A stretch of DNA of 64,000 bases from Coniochaeta sp. PMI_546 (lineage: Eukaryota; Ascomycota; Sordariomycetes; Coniochaetales; Coniochaetaceae), in the NCBI GenBank assembly GCA_021432605.1, contig MU271144.1:3530606-3594605 (forward strand), given 5' to 3'. Every line of letters starts with the position of its first letter. The first letter of the stretch is position 1. A model generated the notes under the pieces. The model was not told where the DNA came from and did no database searches. It worked only from the letters and a program-made list of their open reading frames with translations. The position numbers were made by a program, and so were the translations under genes. Below are positions 22,635-33,000 of the stretch, one piece after another.

Positions 22635-25627
22635 ATGGGCACCTTCATTGAAGATTTCTCCTCAATCGGCAATCAAGGGGCCTACCAATGCTCTTCAGAT
22701 GAAGATTTTTATTCTGATGAATACGACTACGACTACGACCCCGAGGTGACGCTGGAATCCATCAACAAAAGCAAAACCATCAACTTTTCGATCCGCGCCA
22801 ATTACACCAACTGGGTACCTAGGGAAGCTTTCCGTGAGCTCGTGCAGAACTGGTAGCTTGCCCCCTTCGGTACCTCCTGGCTGCAGTCTTTTTAACTTCG
22901 GGACAAACGCAGGCGAGACGGCATCATCAGATCGTTCCAACTTGCTGAGCGGGATTTCTGTGTTCTCCGTGAAGAGAAGACGTCGGGTCGAGGGACCGAG
23001 ATCGTCTACAAGGTGTTTCGGACCGGCCCCGATGATGTCAAGGAATGGCTGGGCTACATACGGTTTGCCACGAAAGGCGGTGATAGCGCGGGCACGGTTG
23101 ACTTGACTAACCGGGCTGCCAACCCTCCAGCCCCGGCACCTTGATCTAGGGGGGACGACGAAAGCCGGCGACTCCCACCAGGCCGGAGCCCACGGCGAGG
23201 GTCTCAAACTCGCCTTGCTGGTTCTCATGCGTGGCCGCCAGAACCACGGCGTCCGGTGCCGCTCCGGTGGCTTCAACTGGAGGTTTAACTTCACCACCAG
23301 CGGCCGGCTGGTCTGCCGTTTGCGCCGCATGTCTCCCGAAGCCATACATAAGGCCGAGAATCAGGCTCGCCGTCTCAGCGAAAGAACCCTTCTGCCATTC
23401 GCGGCGAAGCCGGCCGATGATGTGCAATTTGTCATAGGCGAAACTCACAAAGGTCGCGACCAATGGGGCAACAGCGTGCGACGAAGTGGAGTAACACGCC
23501 AGGAGTTCGACGACTGGACGAAGGCTGCGTTGTTCCTATGCGACGATGGAGGGGATGGAGCAATTGTCTCGACCGAGTATGGTGATCTGTTGACGGACCC
23601 ACGGCTCCGTGGCAACATTTACCTCAAGGGCCTGCTGCTGGGCGAGTCTACTTCGACACAGTCAGCCAGTATCACAGGCCATCCACTAAAGTTTGGCTAT
23701 AATTTCGCCCATGGCAGGACTAATCGAGAGCGACAGTCAGTTGCTGGAGCCGGCGAGGAAGCAGAGGCCATCCTGGCTATCTGGGGCAGTGTCTTGGCCG
23801 CGAAGCCCGACATGGCGGCCGAGTTGAGTGAAATGCTTAACAATCCCACACCCGACACGTACGCAGATGTCGCCGGCGCAGAGGGGGGTATGGGCCTACA
23901 GATGGCAACTGTCCTGCGAGATTATCTCACCGGCCGTCCCTTTTCCGGCAAGTGGTACTACTCCGGCGATGACAAAGCAAAGGTAGGTGGTATGCAACCA
24001 CTAGCCAACAGGCCATGGCAGCTGACTCTTTCCTTTGTCCCACTAGAACCCGCGGCTCGATCATATCATCGACGGCCTTGGGTACGAAGGCGTTGAGCTC
24101 ACCAAGACGTACTGGACCATCCTTCGGCGGCACAACCTCATTCGCACCGCTGAAGAGGAAGAACAGCATCGTTTCACGGCGGCGCCTCTCATCACTGACA
24201 CTGACGCGGGGTCCACATTCGCAACTTCTGTACGACACCTCCTCCGTGCATGTGGGTATGCCTGCCCCAAGACCAAGGGCATGGCCTTCCATTTTGTTCA
24301 GGCCGGACAGCTCGACCTCCAACTCTTCTATTCCGGAGAGCTGTTTCGCGTGCACGACCGATGGCTCTCTACCCACAGTGCCGTCGGTGAGTTGGGTATA
24401 CCAGACAACCTGCCCGAGGCTGATGTCGTTTTCCACGCCGTCAAAAGATTGTTTTCGGATGCGCTTGAACAACTGCCTGTTGACGTCTTTGTTGTCGAGG
24501 GGAACGACGCGAGGACGCCCGGGTGGCGAAGGAAGCTGGAGATCAGCCTCTCTGAGCAGCGGCTGCTTAACTATTTGCGCCTTGTCGGGTCAAGCGTCCG
24601 CGTGACTCCCGACTCCGTCGGGTTGCTCGTTGCCCGTGGTTGGTGGCCGGATTTACGGTGTGGCTTAGACACCGTGGTCGAGATTCAGTGCCACAAGGCT
24701 TCGCGCTGTGCCCACCTTCGGAGTAGGCTATTGACCGCGGAGGACGGTGCGTACCACCTTAGTACTTTCCTTAGCTTGTCATTCCCTTGTCTGAGGCCTC
24801 GCTAATCTGGGCCTCTGCAGCCCACACTGATAATATAGCTTGCATGGCCCTCGGGGATCCGGATGCCTGCCGTGTCTACCGAGACAATCACGGAGGAGAG
24901 CAAACCCGTCTTGACGGCCTCGTAGACGGTGAGGAGTATTTTGTCGTGCTTGTGACGCCTGATGATCCAGATTCTTTTGTCGGTATATCGAGCATTATAC
25001 GATGGACTTGTCCAGCACCGCACTCGCCAAGTCCCATCATAGTCGAGCCCCTAGAGTTGTCAAGTTCCCAGCCACCTAGTCCCCAGCCTGAATTCTCAAG
25101 CGACATTGGCACTAGCCCTGAGGGTGACATGGATTCTACCGGCAGTCCGGGGTCATTCCCACCACTCAGCCCGGTTGAGCCAACGGAAACGAAGATTCAG
25201 CGTCCCACATCTTCATTGACTGATAACGCGAGGATTCCACGGTCTCACAAGCGACGAGGGCACCACGTTAGCGGTCGTTCCCCCAATGTCGCGCCCTCAT
25301 CACTCCGTTCAACATCGAATAGCGATATCTCCACCACGCCAGCAAAAGAGCCCGCTGCTGCTGGGTCGCCACCGGTTGCTAACAACCCGCGTCCTACATC
25401 ATTTAGTAGGTGTTATTATGAAAACCCCGTCTTACCTTGTAGCTTGCTGACAGCAACCCATAGTTCTTGGGCCGCAACTTGGCGGTCTGGATATTTTCAA
25501 AATTGACAGGGAGCAATGGTACGAGGCTAAGAGCGACGACAACATACAGGCAGTGATCGGCATCTTGTCAGGCGAGAAGCCCCTACCAGGTGAGTCGAGA
25601 AAGCGGCGGAGGCTTGACGAAGATTGA
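22635..25627 (+). CDS. GHKL (HSP90/histidine-kinase-fold) ATPase of unknown role
   Basis: Five exons by splice reading: 22635..22852, 22913..23982, 24047..24746, 24821..25405, 25464..25627, about 900-911 aa. Residues 68-76 (ELVQNWRDG) fit the GHKL N-box (Glu, then Asn four residues later). HLDLGGTTKAGD and GAHGEGLKLALLVL (about 148-180) fit the ATP-lid and G2 region. An acidic N-terminus precedes the fold. The middle (about 250-600) is a mixed alpha/beta region I cannot name; then comes a Ser/Pro-rich linker and a short end with SRKRRRLDED, a nuclear-localisation-like motif. Similar layouts occur in MORC-type, bacterial and phage GHKL proteins, but no MORC CW finger is seen. Oddity: between about 23085 and 23135 the frame shifts by one base. 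Either a 34-nt mini-intron (23097..23130, GTTGAC donor, CTAAC branch, CCAG acceptor) removes it, or there is a one-base insertion in the host gene. All other exons are clean. Confidence 0.72.
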
Positions 25628-26276
25628 TCATTCGAACTCTCAATGGGGTTATTAAGAGCCGGACTCTGAGGGCTTTGAGACTAAGCTTAGTCTACAAAAC
25701 ATACGATGCTCAGCAGCGTCTACCTGAGTATCTCCACGTGCAGCAATTTTCTTACCTGTGAAATTCTGCCTCTCCTGCAAACATACCTACGAAACTCATT
25801 GACATAGCGAATTCCTTCCTTGTCTCTTTGATGACTAGTTTCTGGGCGACGATAAAAACTTATCCAACTGGCGGACTACCTCATCTACCTCGAGTAAGCT
25901 TCTCAGACTAGCAATCCCAAACAACATCTCGCGCCGAATTATCGTCTTCGTCTTTAGACCTAGAGCCTATGGTTGGTTCAAGATTGTCCTATTGTTCCAT
26001 ATCAGAGCATCCTTGCCAGATCTTCACATCAATCTGAGTGTCAAAGAGTTATGACTCTGTTGCTCTCGTGCGAGTCATCACCCCGTGTCATGCTCGCTGT
26101 TAGACTCCTGATCATATTGTTAAAACATGGCGACAGTTGTGGCTGCGCCGGGGACGTGGACTAGTAACTCTGTTCGCCTCAACTTAGAGCATGCCGACTT
26201 AGACTACATATAGCAATGGCAATCGTTGGAGATAGATACTGTGCCTAATGTCTAGAACCATTGTTTCATTCGTGAT
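25628..26276. other. intergenic, convergent 3' ends
   Basis: About 650 nt between the GHKL gene and the oppositely oriented NmrA-like gene. Nothing recognisable. Confidence 0.5.
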
Positions 26277-27227
26277 TTATGCCGTAATCCTGTGTTCCTT
26301 TCCGTCTCTGGCTGCAGCCATTGCCTTCCTGATCACCTCGGCGATTTCCTTGTCCGTCATAACAGGAATACCCAGCAGCTCGTTACTTAACCTGTCAGTA
26401 AGATCTGGTCCATGGTCCTCGTCGTACACGGCAACGAAGGTGAAGCCTCGCATGGCTTTGGCGAGATCAGGGTTTGGCTTCTTCATCTCCTCTAAGCTGT
26501 CATTTAGTAGTTTCTTCGTGTCGATATGCTCGACCGTCCATTCGATGCCGTCAGCCTCCTTCGCATAATGTACCAGTTGATTTTGGGTGATAGCTGCATC
26601 ATGAATGAAGATAGCCCGGTTCTTGGTAGCTTCAAGGTTGTTCGTTATCGCGACGACCGCCCTGGCAATGGTCCGGAGCGTGGTGACCGAGAAAAGTGTG
26701 TTACCGCCGTTGTAGATGGTGATCTTGTGCGCCCTGGGATCCAGCAGGAAGCCCTCGGTGATGCCCCAGTCGAAGAAAGCGTGTGTCGTAACCCTGGTGT
26801 AAGAGAATTCCTGGTTCTCTGCTGCCTTCCGTTTCAGGTGGTTCAGAATGCGGAGCTTGCGGATGTAGAACGGGAGCGGTTTGTTCCTCTCATGCTCGGG
26901 ATCTGAGCCAAACTCGCTCGGAATGAATCTCTTGACACCCGCAGCCACGGCTGCGTCGATCAAAGGGATCTGATTGTCCAGCCCAGGGTTTCCGACGATA
27001 CTGACAACGACATCAATGCCTCGCAACACATCCGTCATACCTTTGACGTCGGAATAGTCAATTTCTGCGACATGCAAGAGTTCGGGTTTCTCGACAGCAC
27101 CTGCCGAATTGGATCCTTTTCTGGTCAGGAGTGTCACGCGAAAGTTGTTGGCGAGGAATTCCTTCAACACAGCAGGGCCAAGACCACCAGTGGCGCCCGC
27201 AAGCGCAATTGTTGGTTTTGAAGCCAT
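26277..27227 (-). CDS. NmrA-like / isoflavone reductase-like NAD(P)-binding protein
   Basis: A single exon of 316 aa. It begins MASKPTIALAGATGGLGPAV, with a GxxGGLG dinucleotide-binding loop at residues 10-16 after the first strand. VSIVGNPGLDNQIPLIDAA and AGVKRFIPSEFGSDPEHER are the conserved core of the isoflavone-reductase/NmrA group of atypical short-chain dehydrogenases, and the family Lys lies in the FYIRKLRILNHL helix. Members reduce phenylpropanoid-like or aromatic substrates using NADPH or act as redox-sensing regulators; fungal copies are numerous and mostly unassigned. No signal peptide, so cytosolic. Neighbours give no pathway context. Confidence 0.88.
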   Translation of the reverse strand: MASKPTIALAGATGGLGPAVLKEFLANNFRVTLLTRKGSNSAGAVEKPELLHVAEIDYSDVKGMTDVLRGIDVVVSIVGNPGLDNQIPLIDAAVAAGVKRFIPSEFGSDPEHERNKPLPFYIRKLRILNHLKRKAAENQEFSYTRVTTHAFFDWGITEGFLLDPRAHKITIYNGGNTLFSVTTLRTIARAVVAITNNLEATKNRAIFIHDAAITQNQLVHYAKEADGIEWTVEHIDTKKLLNDSLEEMKKPNPDLAKAMRGFTFVAVYDEDHGPDLTDRLSNELLGIPVMTDKEIAEVIRKAMAAARDGKEHRITA

Positions 27228-28210
27228 AGCTCCTCGACTTTAGCTGGTTTATGAGGCACGAGTGTCACAGAGACGGGATACGAGAAATTCCGCTACAGTA
27301 CCGGATAGACACCTCCTTCCGCCCGGTTCCCAGTTATACTAGCAGCGTCCTTTTATGTCGAAAAATCTCTCAACATGTTCTATATACGACACTACCATGC
27401 TCCACGATCTCCTTATACTTAGGCATCGATACTTTAGGTGTTTATTAATCATAGTGATTAGAAATGCAACCACAGATTGGTAATCACCACGAGGCATTGG
27501 CAAGTGTGTCCTTGGAGGAGGAATGATGCTGTAACGACCTCTTATGTCACGATAACGACGGGAAACGCCAGGGCTGGTAATACTCTTTTCTGGGTTGCCT
27601 AGGCAGAGTCTTGTTGATGGCGAAGAGATCCGAGGGCGTTGGCATCAGGTAACAAGAGAGGTGCAAGCATTACTGTCCGGACGGCCACATGGTTGGCCAT
27701 CATAAGCACAATTATCGAAATTTGATTGAGCTTGGTCGTCCCCTTGGCCCAAGGTGTAGCCGCACGGCGGTAGGGTTCGCTCACATGGGAGACTTTTTGA
27801 GGTTACACACTATAACCCGTGTCGAGATCTTGCTGTACCACGTTAACTCTATGATATAGAGTACCAAACCCAAGGTAGCTCAGTTTCTGTAGAAGAGGGA
27901 GTGTCACGTAGAGAACACAGAATAGAGAAGTGGATGGATGGTGAACAGAAGATTGTTACAGGGGCCGAAGTAGACAAAAAGACAAAAGCAAAATCGACAG
28001 TGACAGGATTTGAACCTATGCGGCCGAAGCCATATGATTTCTAGTCATACCCATTAACCACTCTGGCACACTGCCTTATTTTATGATTGGACCAATCCTT
28101 ATTGAATGACATAATACCTAACTCTCGCTGGTGTCTCCCCACCCCACATCTCTTTCTTTTCCCCACGAGTTCGAAATCGTATCAAGGCTCTTTGCCGGAC
28201 CACCTCTGCA
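27228..28210. other. intergenic spacer containing tRNA-Ser
   Basis: About 980 nt. The only supported gene is the minus-strand tRNA-Ser at 27995..28075. The rest is fairly AT-rich and shows no coding signal. Confidence 0.5.
27995..28075 (-). tRNA. tRNA-Ser (anticodon AGA)
   Basis: An 81-nt cloverleaf on the minus strand. The acceptor stem GGCAGTG pairs with CACTGTC (one G-U); the discriminator is G, as in serine tRNAs. The anticodon stem TATGA/TCATA encloses loop CTAGAAA, giving anticodon AGA (reads UCU). A class II variable arm (TGGCTTCGGCC) follows, then the T arm ATAGG-TTCAAAT-CCTGT with one wobble pair. T-rich runs follow the 3' end on the minus strand (27971-27992 on the plus strand is A-rich). 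No intron. Confidence 0.88.
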
Positions 28211-29017
28211 TCAGGGTGGAACAGGAACTTCAGCAAAGTAAGGACAGCGCACGTCCATCTCGCCGTTGCTGGCTTTCTTGACTGCATCCTGGATGCGGGT
28301 GCGTCCGCACAGTAGGTTGTGCCGGAAGCGAATCCAGGCACCTGGGGGATGCGGCTCGCAGTCGAACTTGGTCATTTCGAAAGGGGCGCACGCTTCCTTG
28401 ATGGCCTCTTCAAACTTTGCGCCGCACTTTTCCTTATCGTAGATGCCATCGAAGGGGATTTTGACGATCCACTCGTAGTCCCAGGCCGGCTTGTTGATCC
28501 ATTCGCCCCAGCACTCGGCCGAGTAGTCGGCCGGATGCTTGACACAGAGCTCGACTCCGATGTAGTCTATCACGTCGTTGGTTATGCCATCTACCACCCT
28601 GGTGTTTGTTCCGAAGGATGTGAGCCGCCAGCGAGCTCGCATAGTAGGCCTCATGATGTATTTGTCCTCGCAGGTGTCGGTCAAGGTGAAGTTCCACGAA
28701 TCCACAGTGACCGGACGGTTGAAGCAAGTCGTGAACTTGATCGTATTCATCGAATGCGGGATGTTGGGGTGCACCTCATGGTCCCAAGCAAAATCGCCCG
28801 TGCAGTTATCGGCAAAATTCATGTAGGGAACAATCTGTTTATACTGATAGCTGTCGTAAATGTTGAGATCAACGCCGGCTTTCACCAGATCAGCTCTTTC
28901 CCTGCCCAGAGTGCCGAGACCGTCTTTGGCAGCGACGATTACTGCGCAAAGAGCGGGGAGGAACGCGGTGTATCGAAGCATAGCGACAATTCGGTTAACA
29001 GAGGTATTGAATGGCAT
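28211..29017 (-). CDS. secreted cysteine-rich protein, unknown family
   Basis: A single exon of 268 aa from the ATG at 29017; an internal ATG at 28981 (MLRYTAFLPALCAVIVAA) gives a more typical signal peptide and may be the true start, making 256 aa. Either way the hydrophobic segment ends in AAKDG. The mature part has ten cysteines (NCTG, TTCF, DTCE, ELCV, AECW, EKCG, EACA, FDCE, LLCG, VRCP), enough for five disulfides, and two N-glycosylation sequons (NCT, NFT). It is rich in Trp and aromatic residues, suggesting a stable beta-rich extracellular domain. I recognise no catalytic motif. Secretion is a firm inference; function is unknown. Confidence 0.75.
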   Translation of the reverse strand: MPFNTSVNRIVAMLRYTAFLPALCAVIVAAKDGLGTLGRERADLVKAGVDLNIYDSYQYKQIVPYMNFADNCTGDFAWDHEVHPNIPHSMNTIKFTTCFNRPVTVDSWNFTLTDTCEDKYIMRPTMRARWRLTSFGTNTRVVDGITNDVIDYIGVELCVKHPADYSAECWGEWINKPAWDYEWIVKIPFDGIYDKEKCGAKFEEAIKEACAPFEMTKFDCEPHPPGAWIRFRHNLLCGRTRIQDAVKKASNGEMDVRCPYFAEVPVPP

Positions 29018-30063
29018 GCTTGTTCCTGTTCGAGGCCGGTGGTGGTATTCAGGGAGTACGATGGATGTCAGGACTCCCCTATTCTAGGGGAATCTCAGAG
29101 GTATTATATGTCACAGGCAAATGGCTAAGTTTGGGACTTCAAGGCTCAAGGTTTGGTACCGTCAACCTTCATATTGGCTCCTGGCCGTGATGAGTTACTG
29201 AAAAACCTTGTTCATCCTGTATTTACTCGTCGAGCCGGATGAGTCCTCAGCAGCGTGCGAAACCTAATCTTTGAGCTCGAAGTATTCGCAGCCGAACTGT
29301 TCTCGAGCATGCCTGCACCGCCAGACCAGATCAGGGATTTGCTCCGAATGATGCAGTACAATAATACCTTGGAAGAGAATCCCTAAAGGGCACTTTGCAA
29401 ATGTGAGCGCGCGGCTATGGCAGCTAGGACTAAGTTGTGTGTCATCCCATCTTACTTATAGACCTGAGACATGACGAGATCTGACATGCTGGCTTGGGGC
29501 TGGACGCCGGCTTCATTGGGTGTTATGGCAGAAGGGTATCGGGCATCAGGCGAGGCCCACAAGCAGCATCGATCTCGCGTCTGAACTGCCGGAGCTGGTA
29601 AAACCTTGATCTAGATACGTAGGGCGAGAATCTTGAGAGTCAAAAGATGGTGATTTGAAACGCAGATAGGCAGGTCAAAGCAATGATATGCAGTGTCCCG
29701 ACTATCCTTCTCTCGACCCTAACGTACGGCATTCTCCCCGCATCAGGAGCTGTGCTCTCTGGAAACAACACAGTATAATTGGCGCATTGAAGGAGTATCT
29801 TGTTGGAAAAAGGGTTAGAGCCGTTCCCTGACGAGAAATTACCTGTTGATGAAACCACATGGGAGTAACCATAAAAGGTAACTGTGCATCATATTTTGAG
29901 GATGTACTGCCCGGTCATGGCTGGCATGCAGCCCCGACTTCATATGATTTTCGTGACTTCATGGTGGGGCCAGAGTCACGTGCGGCGCCATGTCGAATAC
30001 TTCCTCGAGCCAATTTGATCTTTCACAGCTCCTTTCCTGCCGTCTTTGAAATGGGATCACGGG
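29018..30063. other. divergent intergenic region
   Basis: About 1.05 kb between the secreted protein gene and the NACHT gene, which diverge. TATTATA at 29102 could be the TATA element of the minus-strand gene. An 81-codon frame at 29859 overlaps the NACHT start but is out of frame and lacks features. An upstream NACHT exon cannot be excluded; none is evident. Confidence 0.45.
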
Positions 30064-33000
30064 ATGGAAACACACGTCCGGAGTGTCCAGACTGTCCTGT
30101 CTAGATCTGAGCAGATATACCGTAACGTGGCAGGTTACTCCCGGTCAACGATTGCCTCCTTGGACCGGAATGATCTTCACCATGCCGGCCATCTGATCCG
30201 GGACATCTCGGCGAGCCTTTATCAAATACACCTCATTCTCTCTACCGCGCAAGATGATGATGACTCCACTAGCCAAGAGAACTTCGACTTATACCATATT
30301 CAGCGCTGTCAACGACTTCTTGACGACCTCGACCAGTCCATTAGCCTTGGCCATCTGGACTGCCTACATGGACGACCATCAGAAGGGAAACAAGCAGACC
30401 CCTTAGTCCGAGATCTCTCGCATCTCCATGCCCAACTCGTCTTGGCTGTCGCCGCTGATACGCCGTTCGCACTCCTGCGGGTGCTGTCGCAGCCCAAGAT
30501 GCTGACTGTGCCTGGCCAGGCAACTTTCAATGTACACTTGCCTGACAGAGTCCCGAGCGGCCACAGACGAGATATTACTACAGTACGTGGCATTCCAAAT
30601 CCGGCTGCAGTGGCACAGTGGTCCGACAGTCGCCTTAATACCTATTTGAGGCTAAGAACACCAGGGTCCCTCGATTTGACATTGCAACACCTCTTGATAC
30701 AAGATTGGCTGGGAGGCCGTGTGGCTCGACTGTGGCTTCATGGGGAGCGAGGAACTGGCAAGACCATCCTGGCGAGCGCAATCTTGGAGCAGCTGATACA
30801 CCAAACAAGGAATGATCCGACTACCGCCGTCTGTTACCATATTTTCGACCAGCCAAAACGATGGGGCGCAGGATCAAATGCGCTGCTCGCTGGCTTGATC
30901 GGTCAACTTGCCCAACAAAATCTAGATGCACAACTAAGCATCAGGGTTGGGTTGAATCCGGATCTCCTTCCAGCCAGGCTCCCTCAATGGCTGGAGGACT
31001 CTCCTAATGGAGGCATAGCGTCTTCGCGAGAGCAAGTCGACTACCTCGGCCACATTTTCAAGACTATTGAGGCAATGTATGAAAGGCTGTATATTGTCAT
31101 TGATGGTATTGATGAGGGTGGCGTAGAAAGTATGGAGGCACTGGCCATTCTACACAACTACGTCCGGGCAAGCACGGCATATGGAACTCCTGTCACGAGT
31201 ATGTTGGTCCTAAGCCGTGAACCTCCGGATGCAAAGGGCGACTTTCGCATCCCGCGTGCCCGTTATAAGACCCTGGATATCACGCCTGACCCCTCCCAGA
31301 TCAAGCTGTATGTCAAAAATCGGCTTCAAGAACACAGACAAGTTCGCTCAACATTCAGCGATAGCTCAAAAGAAGGAGAGCGGATTGTGGAAGCCATTGG
31401 CTCTGCAACTCGGTTGTTCGAGGTTGCCGAGCTTCAAATCGACTACCTGCTATCCCTCACTTCTGAAGCAGAGAGAAACTTTGCACTGCTCAAGTTGCCC
31501 ACAGAGCTTCAGAAGATGTATTCGCTCTTCATAGCGAGGCTTACGAATCCGTACGAGCGGGATCTTGTCCACACCACGTTGCGATGGTTGCAGGAGTTAG
31601 GACCCGACGAGCTCGACATGTATCAACTTTGCGAAGGTATCGCCATTTTCCTTGCGAAGGGAGCAGAATCACTGGCCGACGTACCCGCAGTGACTCAGGC
31701 ACAGATCCTTCGTCTATGTGGAGGCCTTGTAAGGAGGACACTAGACGGATCGACTATCGAGCTTGCACACCAAAGTGTTCAAGAAATGTTATCGGTACAT
31801 ACTCTCGACGCCAGGTGTGAGATTGGCATCGCATGTCTTCGTCTTCTGAATCTCAGGGATTTCGCTTGTGCTCCCAAGGAATTCCGGCTCGAGCAAGGGC
31901 ATTCTAGTCGGCGCGATGCATCCCATCCCTTTTATCAGTATGCTACCGAGGCATGGATGGACGTGCTACCTGGCAAAGACGTTGAAGAAGCGCTTGAAGA
32001 AGTGTATATGAAGGAAGCATGCCAACTATTTACTTCCCTTCGGTCAGGGAATCTGGTCTCATGGCTTCTTGAGGTGGGCAAGCGAATATTCGATGCGGCG
32101 TTACCCCTTTCGCCGGCACAGATCTTCATCTGTTTGACAACCGTGTGCACCAAATACAGGCTGTCGTCAACGCACATTGCGGCGTGCTTCGGACTATCTC
32201 GTGTTTGTAGCGCCTTGGTCCAAGGTGGGTTGGATATAAACGCTAGATGTGAGCTAGGCACCCCATTGTATTGTGCGCTTGCCGGTCCGGTGTTGCTCCT
32301 TTTCGATGGGCTGAACATTGACTGGGCGATCGCCCGAAAGATGATTCGCCTCGAGTCACGCCTTGACACAGCGGAGAAGTTGATGGAGCTCGGCGCACAG
32401 CCGGATTCTGTACCGTGGCGACCCGACACACACCTATCGTTTCCTGCTGTCGCCCTGATGGCTTGCGCCGCAAGATCTGGCTCTGGAGACGTCAGACTCT
32501 TCACGTCTCTATGCCCAGATGGCCAGTATCTCGAGGACGATCACTTCTATACAATCTTTCAAGATCGAGCATTTCCATTTGAGCCTTCGAACTCTGGCAG
32601 TAGCGATGACCTCGTGGCGCCGCACCAGAAGCAGTTTCTCGACGATCTGTGCATCTTGCTAATTGACCAATCATGGAAAAATCGCATTTCGAGGATCTGG
32701 GCTACTGCTTGGAAGAAAGGCATTGATCACAACCTGCAATGTATATCCCCGGCGACGCGGCGTCGACTTCCGTTGGACGACGAAGCGTTTGCCAAGGCTA
32801 TGACCGATGCACTTCAGACAGGATCGGAGGTTGATATTCGATATTGCATGCAGGACACTCGATGGAATGCTAACCTGCCTTTGACTGGTGTGGCAGAGGA
32901 GGACCGCGGCCGGACGCTCCTGCACCGAGCTGTGGAAGAGGGTGACGTTTCCTTGGTGCGCTTGCTTCTGAGGCGTGGTAGAGTAGATGTCTCGATCTCT

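Noticed and set aside
22357-22749. 130-codon frame upstream of the GHKL gene
   Set aside because: It overlaps the GHKL first exon in another frame and shows no features.
29859-30104. possible extra first exon of the NACHT gene
   Set aside because: Not in frame with the NACHT reading and no suitable donor/acceptor pair was found.
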